From Nanobdellota archaeon (GTDB lineage Archaea; Nanobdellota; Nanobdellia; Pacearchaeales; GW2011-AR1), in NCBI GenBank assembly GCA_027858295.1, contig JAQICZ010000034.1, forward strand, positions 1 through 44,378: a DNA stretch of 44,378 nucleotides, in the 5' to 3' direction. Shown here piece after piece: positions 23,648 through 31,977 of this stretch. Within the stretch, counting starts at the first letter, position 1, and each line of letters begins with the position of its first letter. Both the position numbers and the translations under genes were made by a program. The notes beneath the pieces are model-generated. The model was given only the letters and a program-made list of their open reading frames with translations, searched no databases and was not told where the DNA came from.

Positions 23648-24550
23648 ATGGTATATCATGAAGTACGTGAAGCGAATGGAAAGATGGCAAATTATTTGAT
23701 TCAGAATAAACGAGTTAATGGGAAGTTTAAGAAAACGGCGAAGTTTGTTGGCTATGGAGAGATTTCGAAAAGTAGAATATCAAAATTGAAGGAATCTTTT
23801 GAGGAATATTTGAGGCGAGAGACGTTGTATAAGAATCTAACAAAAGAGCAAGTTGAGAGAGTTGATGAATTGTCTAAGATTTATTTGAAGGGGAAGAAAA
23901 GGTATGATAAAAGAAATTTTGATGAATCATTTTTTACTGAATTGACTTATGACTCGAATGCGATTGAGGGTAGTACTTTAACATTACAAGAAACTTCTTT
24001 GGTGATTAATGATGGCATTGTGCCGAAGGGAAAATCTGTTAGGGAGATATATGAAGCGAAAAATCATTTGGAGGCGATAATATTTATTCAAGAACATGAG
24101 GGAGCTTTGAATGAGTTGTTTATTTTAAAATTGCATAAACTAATATTAAAAGAAATATTTTCTAGATATGCTGGAGTTTATCGGGATAGGAATGTTCGAA
24201 TTCAAGGTAGTTCTGTGAAACTTCCGAATTATGACAAAGTTCCTCAACTAATGAAAAATTTGATTTACTGGTATAATAAAAACAAGAAGACAGCTCATCC
24301 ATTTGAGCTTGCGATTATTTTTTCTATGAAATTTGTTACGATTCATCCTTTTATTGATGGGAATGGTCGAGTATCTAGACTACTTATGAATTTTATTTTG
24401 AATCGATTTAATCAGCCTTGGATAAATATAAGGTTCAGGAATAGAGAGGAGTATATTGGAGCTGTGGAACTTGGGAATAAAGAGAAATATGAGAAAATGA
24501 TTGAGTTCTCCATAGAACAGTTAGAAGAAAATATTCGGGATTTATTTTAA
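23648..24550 (+). CDS. Fic-family AMP-transferase
   Basis: 300 residues. The Fic active site HPFIDGNGR is intact at 233-241. The inhibitory-helix motif SNAIEGS (103-109, pattern [S/T]xxxE[G/N]) lies N-terminal to the Fic core, so this is a class II, self-inhibited Fic. An N-terminal region of about 60 basic residues (MANYLIQNKRVNGKFKKTAK in part) may bind DNA or the target. It likely transfers AMP (or another phosphate group) to a protein. The TATA box is flanked by two tgtgccca repeats, suggesting tight, perhaps self-directed, control. Confidence 0.9.
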   Translation: MVYHEVREANGKMANYLIQNKRVNGKFKKTAKFVGYGEISKSRISKLKESFEEYLRRETLYKNLTKEQVERVDELSKIYLKGKKRYDKRNFDESFFTELTYDSNAIEGSTLTLQETSLVINDGIVPKGKSVREIYEAKNHLEAIIFIQEHEGALNELFILKLHKLILKEIFSRYAGVYRDRNVRIQGSSVKLPNYDKVPQLMKNLIYWYNKNKKTAHPFELAIIFSMKFVTIHPFIDGNGRVSRLLMNFILNRFNQPWINIRFRNREEYIGAVELGNKEKYEKMIEFSIEQLEENIRDLF

Positions 24551-24560
24551 ATTGTTAATA

Positions 24561-25319
24561 TCATCCAAAAATATTATTTAGTAATAATAATATTCCAAGA
24601 CCTGTTACGATAAACCCGACATACAGGTTTAATCTTTTTTCGTCTAGCTTGTTTGCAAACTTGGATGCCACAAAGGCTCCTATTATTCCTCCGGCTCCCC
24701 CGAGGATTAGAGCTGTCATTGAGAATGGCATATTGACATAATGAGAAATTCCTCCGAATAGGGCTATAAAAATCATCAGAAAGACAGAGGTTCCAATGGC
24801 TTTATGGGTATTATAATTTAAGATAACAATTAAAGTTAATAGAATCATAATACCTCCTCCTGCACCAAATATTCCTGAGACTGTTCCTATTAGTAAACCG
24901 ATTAATATTAGAGAAGGCGTTTTGTATTTTTCTAAGAATAAGTCTTTTTTTGTTCCTGCCCTGTCTTTCTTTACCATTATTGAAATTCCTCCTAGAATAA
25001 TTCCTATACCTGTTAGGAATCCTAGGTGCCCAGAAGGTATGCTTTTTGAAAAATAGCTTGCGGCTATTACTGCAAATAATGCAGAGAATAATAGGACTAG
25101 GCTTGGCTTTATTTTTAGTTGCCCGTGTTTGTGATAGACTAAGGCTGCAGAACTGGAGGCGAAGACATCAATTAACAAAGATATGCCTATTGCGAGGTAG
25201 GCTGGGTAATTTAGGAAAACGATTAGAAGTGGGGCTGCTACCATTATGGCACTTGCTCCGACCAAACCAGTTACTATTCCGGCACCGATTCCTGCTAATA
25301 AAAAGACTAATATTTCCAT
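24561..25319 (-). CDS. TauE/SafE-family membrane exporter
   Basis: 252 residues with about eight hydrophobic helices. The family repeat appears twice: GIGAGIVTGLVGASAIMVAAP near the N-terminus and GLLIGTVSGIFGAGGGIMIL near residues 137-156. Members move small organic or inorganic anions such as sulfite, sulfoacetate or taurine-derived compounds, but the direction and substrate are often unknown. It converges with the Fic gene (10 nt apart). No sulfur-metabolism genes are near. Confidence 0.9.
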   Translation of the reverse strand: MEILVFLLAGIGAGIVTGLVGASAIMVAAPLLIVFLNYPAYLAIGISLLIDVFASSSAALVYHKHGQLKIKPSLVLLFSALFAVIAASYFSKSIPSGHLGFLTGIGIILGGISIMVKKDRAGTKKDLFLEKYKTPSLILIGLLIGTVSGIFGAGGGIMILLTLIVILNYNTHKAIGTSVFLMIFIALFGGISHYVNMPFSMTALILGGAGGIIGAFVASKFANKLDEKRLNLYVGFIVTGLGILLLLNNIFG

Positions 25320-25409
25320 GTTACCCTAGACCACAAGTAAAAATCCGTTTATTAGTTTGTTGATTGGGAATTGTTGTAACGAAACCCCTTTAAATTACTA
25401 AAGATTACT

Positions 25410-26087
25410 ATGAATATGTGGGTGTTAAAATTTAATGCGAAAGAGAAGTGGAATATGTATAATTCTCGTGCTGTGAAGTTTAATGTTGAAATGCAGCTAT
25501 ATTCACGTAATTATTATATTGAAAATAAGAAAGTATTTTTTATTAATTCTGCAATTGTGCTTGGAGAAGAAGAAAATAAAAAAAAGTTTTTTGATGATTT
25601 TAAAAAAGATAAAAAAATAGAGAAATTAGAAATACAAGGAGATTATTTTATATCTATATATTCTGAATCTTATCCAAGTAGAAGAGCTAGTTTGGTTATG
25701 ACTGCATATAATCCCAAGCTAATTTTTATTGAGCCTTCTTTTATTGATCATGGAGGGTGGGAACATTGGAATATTGGGTCGTTTGACAGGAAAGATTTAG
25801 AAAAACTACTTGAAGAAGTTGAAAAGCTAGGTGATTTAAATTTTGAATTAATTCATTTTAAAGAAAAGAAAGAAATTGAAATGAAAACATTTTCTGCTTT
25901 TCCTAAATTGACTGATAAACAGAAGGCTGTTTTTGACTTGGCTGTTTCTAGTGGGTATTATGGTTATCCCCGTAAAGCCAAACTACAAGATTTAGCGAAG
26001 AAAGCTGGGATTAGCTTGTCTACTTTTCAATTTCATTTGGCTAAGGCTGAAGGAAAGTTAATGCCGTTTTTCTCTAAGAAAGTTTAG
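25410..26087 (+). CDS. Bacterio-opsin-activator-like HTH regulator
   Basis: 225 residues. The C-terminus (about 160-222) is an HTH_10 domain: FPKLTDKQKAVFDLAVSSGYYGYPRKAKLQDLAKKAGISLSTFQFHLAKAEGKL (in part), a pattern specific to archaeal Bat-like regulators. The N-terminal 150 residues are a sensor-like region with no recognised ligand fold. It is divergent from TauE, separated by 90 nt, so it may control that gene (inference). The target and signal are unknown. Confidence 0.85.
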   Translation: MNMWVLKFNAKEKWNMYNSRAVKFNVEMQLYSRNYYIENKKVFFINSAIVLGEEENKKKFFDDFKKDKKIEKLEIQGDYFISIYSESYPSRRASLVMTAYNPKLIFIEPSFIDHGGWEHWNIGSFDRKDLEKLLEEVEKLGDLNFELIHFKEKKEIEMKTFSAFPKLTDKQKAVFDLAVSSGYYGYPRKAKLQDLAKKAGISLSTFQFHLAKAEGKLMPFFSKKV

Positions 26088-26097
26088 GGTGAGTATT

Positions 26098-26270
26098 GTC
26101 GCTTCGCGTTATTGATAAGGGGCAAGTTGAGTTATTCCTCGCGGTGCGTGCATTGGTTGAGTTAATTGGCATAGAAGTTTTTTGAGTGTGTTTTTAAAAA
26201 CTTTGTCGCTTCGCGTTATAGGTAAAAGGCAGGTTGAATTATCGCCTCTGGCAGTGGCAAATATTGTTGA
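26098..26270 (+). repeat. Two dispersed-repeat copies
   Basis: tgtcgcttcgcgttat occurs twice (about 26098 and 26204). The first is followed by ggggcaagttgagttattcc, tcgcggtgcgtgcattggtt; the second by aaaggcaggttgaattatcg, cctctggcagtggcaaatat. The GC-rich cores differ while the flanks are conserved. Confidence 0.75.
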
Positions 26271-26325
26271 GCATTGTCAAATTGAGACTTATAAATAAAG
26301 GGATTAATAGCAGAAGACTAATTTA

Positions 26326-26859
26326 TTATTTCAACAACTTCCTCATTTCAAAATTGAATTCTTTTGCTCTTTGTACAGATGTTTTGGCTTTTCTTTCTTT
26401 GATGTCTTCACTAATTTCATATTGAAATATTGCTCTTTTATTCCTTTCATTTGAATAACTCTTTATTATTTCTGTTGCTTTTGATGATGAGATTGAAAGA
26501 ACGTCCTCCATTATCTTTCCATATTCTGACAAGAGTTCTTTTCTTAGATTTTTTAAGACTAAAGTGATTAGGGCTTCATTTGTTACTGCGTGAACAGATT
26601 CTTTTCCTATTCTGTAACCCATATTAAGAAGTACGGCATTTGCCATGTAAAACATTGAGTAATAGGAAGATACTATAACCCAGAGATAAGGCTTTAGTTT
26701 TTCGTCGTTTAGTAATTTTATTGCAACCTTTAGTGATAGGTCTGCATTATTTAGATACATTTGGAAGGCTGTTTCATTTTTTTCTCTTTTAAGCAAGCCT
26801 TCTTTTAGAAATCTGTCGAAACTTCTTTTTGCTATCTTTATTCTTTTCTCATCAATCAT
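26326..26859 (-). CDS. HEPN-domain toxin-like protein (module 1)
   Basis: 177 residues. HEPN helical core with VIVSSYYSMFYMANAVLLNMGYR and Arg83-x6-His90, consistent with the RxxxxxH-type RNase motif of HEPN toxins. It overlaps the upstream MNT gene by 8 nt, the usual HEPN-MNT arrangement. In known pairs the MNT partner blocks the HEPN RNase, often by adding AMP. Alternative: a defence or regulatory role independent of toxicity. Confidence 0.8.
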   Translation of the reverse strand: MIDEKRIKIAKRSFDRFLKEGLLKREKNETAFQMYLNNADLSLKVAIKLLNDEKLKPYLWVIVSSYYSMFYMANAVLLNMGYRIGKESVHAVTNEALITLVLKNLRKELLSEYGKIMEDVLSISSSKATEIIKSYSNERNKRAIFQYEISEDIKERKAKTSVQRAKEFNFEMRKLLK

Positions 26860-27427
26860 TTTTTATTAATTCGTAATATGCTTCTATGTTATATAAAATT
26901 ACATTATTTCTTACTATTTCTTTGACGAGATTTTCTTTTTTTGAATCTAACATATCACTCCATTCTTTTTCTGCAAATAGATGATAGTCTATGTCAAAAG
27001 GGATTGTTTCAAGGAGATTGGTTAAATCTTCTTCTTCTATATTATCTGAAATAAAAAGTAGGTCAATGTCTGACTTCTTGTTTTGCTTTGTTTTTGCGAA
27101 AGATCCGAATAGGAGGAGGATGTATTGAGTTGTATTTATGTTAGATTTTATTATATTTAGAAGTGTATTGATGTTTTTGTTTTCCATTGCTTTTTCTTTT
27201 CTTTCTGTTTCTGCTAGAAAGATTTCTTTTGAGAACTTTTTATTTAATGTTAGTATTGTTGATTTGCCTATTGTTCTGGCTTGGACTCTCTGAAGTTGGA
27301 TTAATGATTGTGTTGCTTTATGTGTTATTCTATAGTCTGACTTAATTTCTTTTGAAAGCTCTCTGATTGAATATTCTTTTTCTTTGTTTTCTATAAGTTT
27401 CTTTAGGATTTTTATTTCGGTTTTCAT
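26852..27427 (-). CDS. MNT nucleotidyltransferase with winged HTH (module 1 antitoxin-like)
   Basis: 191 residues. An N-terminal winged-helix-like domain (1-65: IRELSKEIKSDYRITHKATQ) is followed by a minimal nucleotidyltransferase domain with GSFAKTKQNKKSDIDL: GSF at 108-110 and the metal-binding Asp120/Asp122. Because the DNA-binding domain is fused, it may both regulate the operon and modify the HEPN partner, whose gene it overlaps by 8 nt. Confidence 0.85.
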   Translation of the reverse strand: MKTEIKILKKLIENKEKEYSIRELSKEIKSDYRITHKATQSLIQLQRVQARTIGKSTILTLNKKFSKEIFLAETERKEKAMENKNINTLLNIIKSNINTTQYILLLFGSFAKTKQNKKSDIDLLFISDNIEEEDLTNLLETIPFDIDYHLFAEKEWSDMLDSKKENLVKEIVRNNVILYNIEAYYELIKND

Positions 27428-27477
27428 TATGTATGTAAGTGCATAGTATTATGTATTTATATACTTAATGGGTAGTT

Positions 27478-27560
27478 TGTCGCTTCGCGTTATTGGGGAG
27501 GGGGATGAGTTGAGTTATCCCCTCCGCTGGGGTATTGGTTGAGTTAATTGACAGAAAAGT
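27478..27560 (+). repeat. Dispersed-repeat copy
   Basis: tgtcgcttcgcgttattggg, then gagttgagttatcccctccg and ctggggtattggttgagtta. The same flanks as at 26098-26165 surround a different core. Confidence 0.7.
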
Positions 27561-27746
27561 TAATGTAAGTATTTGTTAGATATGAGACTAACTCTATTGT
27601 TTAAATTTTGGAACTACTTCCTAAAATTTAGTCTACTCATTCTGTGAAACAGGTGTTTTTTTATTGAAGTAGGCTATCTCATTACATCTAGTTATTTTGA
27701 CTTTTATTGAGGATGAAGCCTATTTGTTTCTAAATTATGCTTTTTG

Positions 27747-27768
27747 TATATCGGAATATTCCGATATA
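27747..27768 (+). promoter_or_regulatory. Perfect 22-bp palindromic operator
   Basis: The half-site tatatcggaat is followed directly by its exact inverse. It overlaps the start of a TATA-like ataaattatat (27766-27776) about 45 nt before the lipoprotein gene, well placed for a repressor. Confidence 0.6.
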
Positions 27769-27813
27769 AATTATATCTATTACTTTATTGTTACTATGCT
27801 ATGATAGCAACAA

Positions 27814-28461
27814 ATGAAGGGTTATTCTTCATCGTTATCTAAAACAAAAACTCAAGAAAACGAGATTAAAAAACGGGAAAGAAAAATGGAAACATTACAT
27901 AAGACAATAAAACAAACAGCAAAGAGATATGCTTTGCCTGCAATTGTAGTTGGGAGTTTAGCTTTAGGTAGTTGCTCAAATAAAGAAGCAAATTATTTGC
28001 CCATTAATGAGAACTTGTCAAATAAATTGAAAACCGAACAAAGAGCTTACCTGGATTCTGTTTCAAGAGAAGCAGGAAAAGATTTAGAACTTGCCGTAGA
28101 AAGTTTTAATCAAGGAATTGCTGACAAAATCTACACTGTAAAAGAGATGACTGAGACATTATCTCATTACAATAAAGCTGACAGTTTGTATGACGCAGGG
28201 AAGGATTTTGCAAAAGAAATTGGTATGGATTATGAAACTATGCCAAAAGATGCGAAGCATGTTCAAGGAGAGTTGGAAAAGGTTGTTAATGGAATTGACT
28301 TTGGACAAGCAAAAGTTGAAAACAAATTGAATAAAAGCGGAATCAATGTGGATGTTGAAAATCCTCAAACAAAAATGGAAGCAAATATGGCCATAACGGG
28401 AATTGCCTCATTTCTAATTGGACTCGGTTTATTGTATCATTTAAAACGGCATAAAGAATAA
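27814..28461 (+). CDS. Lipoprotein-like protein with C-terminal membrane helix
   Basis: 215 residues, not recognised. A lipobox-like sequence VVGSLALGSCSN follows a basic segment (KQTAKRYALPAI), with the Cys as possible lipid site; the body is helical and acidic (SREAGKDLELAVESFNQGIA), and a membrane helix (ITGIASFLIGLGLLYHL) ends the protein. An internal ATG at 27886 (METLHKTIKQ) would give a more typical signal peptide. A perfect palindromic operator lies upstream, and the first Liv substrate-binding gene begins 34 nt downstream behind its own SD, so the two may form an operon. Confidence 0.6.
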   Translation: MKGYSSSLSKTKTQENEIKKRERKMETLHKTIKQTAKRYALPAIVVGSLALGSCSNKEANYLPINENLSNKLKTEQRAYLDSVSREAGKDLELAVESFNQGIADKIYTVKEMTETLSHYNKADSLYDAGKDFAKEIGMDYETMPKDAKHVQGELEKVVNGIDFGQAKVENKLNKSGINVDVENPQTKMEANMAITGIASFLIGLGLLYHLKRHKE

Positions 28462-28494
28462 TTAACAAAAGTAAAAAGGAGGATAAAATAAAAA

Positions 28495-29598
28495 ATGAAA
28501 CAAACACAAAAGAAAAAAGTTTTCGGAGTATTGGCTGTGGCTGTATTGATTGCATTGATTTTGATTATTTCTTTTTCTATGACTGGTAATGTTACTGAAA
28601 AAGATAAAGAAGTCATTAAGATTGGTGTTAGCTTGCCTTTATCTGGAGATGTTGCTTTTTTGGGTGAATCTGCAAAGAATGCAATTCTTTTAGCGCAGAG
28701 TGAACTTGGGGAAACTAAGTTTGAATATGTGCTAATTTTTGAAGACAATATGTTTGATGGTAAGCAAGCTGCAACAAATGCTGAGAAATTAATTTCAGTG
28801 AATAATGTTGATGCTATTATTAGTGCTTTTTCTGGTCCTGCAAATGGGATTACTCCTAAATCGGAGCCTGCGAAGGTTATTCATATGAGTATTGCATCTG
28901 ACACTTCTGTTGCTGATGGTCTTTACACATTTGATCATGTAACAACCCCAGAAGAAGAAGTTAGTTTACTAGTTGCAGAAATGCAAAGAAAAGGCATATC
29001 TAAAGTTGCTTACTTTGGGGCTTTGAATGCTGGGGCGACTCCTATCTTGAATGAATTTAAAAGAAGAGCTATTGAGGCAAATATCGAGATTGTTTTGGAA
29101 GATGAATCTCAAATAGGAAATAATGACTTTAAGACTGCACTTATTAAGGCTGAAAAAAAGAATCCAGATGTATATCTGCTTATTCTTGGTTCACCTGGTC
29201 TTGAAACTTTTGCAAAACAAAGTAAGGAGTTAAATCAAAATATTCCTATGGTTGGAATTGAATCATTTGATTTCACAGCTGAAAAAGATTTATTTGAAGG
29301 TCAATGGTATGTAGGATTTGGTGTTGAGAACGCAGAATTTACTGAGAAGTATATTGCAGTTTACGGAGAAAATCCACAAATGTTTGCTGCTGACAACTAT
29401 GATAATTTCAACATCTTGATTAAAGGATATGAATCTTTTAAAGAGAAACCAACAACTACACAGGTTGCAGAAAAGATTTTGACTTTTACAAATATTAACT
29501 CTGCATTTGGACTTATTAGTTCAGATGAGAATGGAGTCTTTACAACAAAGGCTACATTAAGACAGATTGTTAATGGTGAAGTTAAGATTCTTAATTAA
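28495..29598 (+). CDS. Liv-type ABC transporter substrate-binding protein 1
   Basis: 367 residues of the type I periplasmic-binding-protein group used for branched-chain amino acids, amides and urea. An N-terminal membrane anchor (VLAVAVLIALILIISFSMTG) precedes KIGVSLPLSGDVAFLGESAKNAILLA, the standard N-lobe motif. SD aaggaggat stands before the ATG. Most similar within the window to the third substrate-binding protein (31974-33059): they share GDVAFLGE/GDVGFLGE and the TTPEEEV segment, so they are recent paralogs, while the second (30758) is more distant. Ligand unknown. Confidence 0.9.
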   Translation: MKQTQKKKVFGVLAVAVLIALILIISFSMTGNVTEKDKEVIKIGVSLPLSGDVAFLGESAKNAILLAQSELGETKFEYVLIFEDNMFDGKQAATNAEKLISVNNVDAIISAFSGPANGITPKSEPAKVIHMSIASDTSVADGLYTFDHVTTPEEEVSLLVAEMQRKGISKVAYFGALNAGATPILNEFKRRAIEANIEIVLEDESQIGNNDFKTALIKAEKKNPDVYLLILGSPGLETFAKQSKELNQNIPMVGIESFDFTAEKDLFEGQWYVGFGVENAEFTEKYIAVYGENPQMFAADNYDNFNILIKGYESFKEKPTTTQVAEKILTFTNINSAFGLISSDENGVFTTKATLRQIVNGEVKILN

Positions 29599-29645
29599 AA
29601 AGAGAAAATAATTTATTTTTATTTTTTGTTTCTCTTTTTTTATTT
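29597..29645 (+). terminator. Terminator after substrate-binding gene 1
   Basis: Stem aaaaagagaaa with tttctctttttt and T-run. Near-identical sequence follows the second substrate-binding gene. Confidence 0.65.
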
Positions 29646-29657
29646 TTTATTTTTTAT

Positions 29658-30620
29658 TTAGAACGGATAATAATTATACTTAAACGTTTGTGTTATTCTC
29701 ATTATATCAAAATCTCTAATTATGTTTGAAAACTCTTTTCTTAATTTATTTAATTCCTTGTATAGTCCATCTTCATCTTCAACTTCATATTCTAATTCTA
29801 TGTCCCATGATCCAACTAGTTTTAACAAATGGGTAATTTTATTATTCCCCTTTACATAATCTTTAAGAATCTTCTCTTGTTTTTCGTCAAAACTTTTTGT
29901 TCTCAATGTAACTTTGTATAATTTTATTCCTATATTTTCCAAATTTGGAAACATCCTATATTGAATTATTATTTTTTCCTTTGCAAGTTTTTTAACCCTA
30001 TAATTTATAATGTCTCTTGTAAGTTTGATCTTTTCTGACAATTCAACTATTGAAATTCTTGCATTAACAGAAAGTTCTTTAATTATTTTCTCATCTGTCT
30101 CATCTAATGAATAATTTTCCTCAGGAAATCCATAAACAAATTCAGAATCTTTTTTCTCTGTAAAATATTCCCTTGAATACATTGGAGAATATTCTGTAAG
30201 CAAAACATCTTTTTTTAAAATAAATTTAGAAAACTTATTCATAAATCCAAGCATTGTTTTGCCAAATTCAAAATTATTTTTAGCAAGAATAGAAACGGCC
30301 AAATCCCAATTTCCTCTAACCTCTCCAACCCAAATAGAACTTTTATCTTTAATCCAATAATTTCTAATTAAGTTTTCATCTTCTGGAGAGGCATTCTCAA
30401 ATTTAAAATAAATCTTATATTGAGAATATCCCAATCGAGTAAAATTAATTACAGTATAATAATTAAAGATAATATCATTACTTCTAAATCTATTTAATCT
30501 ATATTCCACTGCAGGCTTAGAAAGTTCAACCTTACTTGCAATCTGTGAGTTTGTGAGTCTAGCATTCTCATCTAGCAATGAAAGAATTTTTTTATCCTTT
30601 AAATCTAATTTTAACACCAT
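29658..30620 (-). CDS. Lrp/AsnC-type regulator with two full units
   Basis: 320 residues, twice the normal Lrp length. Unit 1: winged HTH (LDLKDKKILSLLDENARLTNSQIASKV) and a ligand-binding alpha/beta region; unit 2 from about 165: LDETDEKIIKELSVNARISIVELSEKI with its own HTH. Each unit ends in a RAM-like region. It is divergent from the second substrate-binding gene across a 137-nt promoter region with inverted repeats, which suggests amino-acid-responsive control of this locus (inference). The same double architecture appears at 33185-34132. Confidence 0.85.
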   Translation of the reverse strand: MVLKLDLKDKKILSLLDENARLTNSQIASKVELSKPAVEYRLNRFRSNDIIFNYYTVINFTRLGYSQYKIYFKFENASPEDENLIRNYWIKDKSSIWVGEVRGNWDLAVSILAKNNFEFGKTMLGFMNKFSKFILKKDVLLTEYSPMYSREYFTEKKDSEFVYGFPEENYSLDETDEKIIKELSVNARISIVELSEKIKLTRDIINYRVKKLAKEKIIIQYRMFPNLENIGIKLYKVTLRTKSFDEKQEKILKDYVKGNNKITHLLKLVGSWDIELEYEVEDEDGLYKELNKLRKEFSNIIRDFDIMRITQTFKYNYYPF

Positions 30621-30634
30621 ATAATTAATAATAT

Positions 30635-30709
30635 GTACTAAGTTTATATATTTTACTTATATGTAAGACTTTTTATAGATAGAATTGATATATGCAAATA
30701 TGTTAGTAC
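30635..30709. promoter_or_regulatory. Divergent promoter with inverted repeat gtactaa/ttagtac
   Basis: gtactaa at 30635-30641 and ttagtac at 30703-30709 are exact inverse copies about 60 nt apart, with TATA-like elements between them. A quasi-palindrome cttatatgtaag lies at 30656-30667. Likely operator of the adjacent Lrp-type regulator. Confidence 0.45.
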
Positions 30710-30757
30710 TTCTAAGTTACAGGTTAACTTGTATAGAGATACAAAGGAGACAAAAAA

Positions 30758-31861
30758 ATGAAAAATAAAAATACAAAAATAATTGTAATCGCTTCAGTTC
30801 TAGTGGCGATAATAATTTTAGCAATTACATTAACTTCAAGTAATAATGTAGTTGAAGCTAAAACAGTAAAGATTGGAGTAATCGGTCATTTTAGTGGAAA
30901 CTATGCAGATTATGGGCTTCCAATGAAAAATGCTGTTTCATTATATGTTGACGAATTCAACAAAAATAATGAAATGCAAATTCAACTAATATTTGAAGAT
31001 GACTTAACAGATGCAAACAAAGCAGCCTCTGCTATGAATAAGCTTGTGAATATTGATAATGTAGATTATGTTCTTTCTGCTCAAGGTAGTGGTGCAGCAT
31101 CAGTTATTGCACCAATTGCAGAAGACACTGGGACTATTCTAATGGTGACTTTAGGCTCAGCACCTGGAATTCCACAAGGCAAGGATTATGTCTTTAGATC
31201 AGTTGTGTCAGATGTCTATCAAGGTTCAGCAATCCTCAATGTTATTGAAAATAAATTTAATTCAAAAAAGGTTTCAGTATTATATGTAAATGATGCTTAT
31301 GGTGTTGGTATTAAGGATTATATGTTAAATGGGAATTTTGAAAAAGGAATTTATGAGACATTTGAGTCTCAATCTAGTGATTTTAAAACACAACTGTTGA
31401 AAATTAAAGAATCTAATTCCGACACCTTAGCTCTTATTGCTAGGGACAAAGAAATTCCGACAATTTTAAGGCAAATTGATGATTTAGGCATAGATTTTAA
31501 GTATATTATCATTTCCGAAATAATGACACCTGAAGAAGTTTTATCAAATACTGGTTTAAATTCAGAGGGGATTTATACAATTTCTGCAAAGAGCCCTATT
31601 GACTATGTGAATTTCAACGAACAATACAAGGAAGTTTATGGTGAAGACTTAGGGTATGCAATGTATGCTTATGATGGAGCCGTTGCTTTAATCAAGGCTA
31701 TCAAATCTTCTAATGCCAATGCAGAAGTTGTTAAAACTAAGCTTCATTCTGTGAGTTTTAATGGTGCTAGTGGAGAAGTTGGATTTGACTTAGAAGGCGA
31801 TAGAACTGGAGTAAGTTATGAAGTCTACCAGGTTGTGAACGGAAAGCTTGTGGTTGTATAA
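30758..31861 (+). CDS. Liv-type ABC transporter substrate-binding protein 2
   Basis: 367 residues. N-terminal membrane anchor (VIASVLVAIIILAITL), then KIGVIGHFSGNYADYGLPMKNAV and GVSYEVYQVVNGKLVVV at the end. It belongs to the same family as proteins 1 and 3 but is the outlier (SGNYADYG instead of GDVxFLGE), so it probably binds a different ligand. SD-like aaggaga precedes the ATG. Divergent from the first double Lrp regulator. Confidence 0.9.
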   Translation: MKNKNTKIIVIASVLVAIIILAITLTSSNNVVEAKTVKIGVIGHFSGNYADYGLPMKNAVSLYVDEFNKNNEMQIQLIFEDDLTDANKAASAMNKLVNIDNVDYVLSAQGSGAASVIAPIAEDTGTILMVTLGSAPGIPQGKDYVFRSVVSDVYQGSAILNVIENKFNSKKVSVLYVNDAYGVGIKDYMLNGNFEKGIYETFESQSSDFKTQLLKIKESNSDTLALIARDKEIPTILRQIDDLGIDFKYIIISEIMTPEEVLSNTGLNSEGIYTISAKSPIDYVNFNEQYKEVYGEDLGYAMYAYDGAVALIKAIKSSNANAEVVKTKLHSVSFNGASGEVGFDLEGDRTGVSYEVYQVVNGKLVVV

Positions 31862-31905
31862 AGAGAAAATAATTTATTTTTATTTTTTTATTCTCTTTTT
31901 TTGTC
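31860..31905 (+). terminator. Terminator after substrate-binding gene 2
   Basis: Stem aaagagaa with ttctctttttttg; copy of the terminator at 29597-29645. Confidence 0.6.
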
Positions 31906-31935
31906 TACGGTAATGGATGGTATTTATGTATTAAA

Positions 31936-31977
31936 AAAATAAAAAGAGAAAAAATGAAAAAATAAATTTCTCTTTAA
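31936..31977 (-). terminator. Terminator of substrate-binding gene 3
   Basis: On the minus strand aaagagaaa pairs with tttctctttt and is followed by a T-rich stretch. Third copy of the same terminator type in this locus. Confidence 0.55.
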
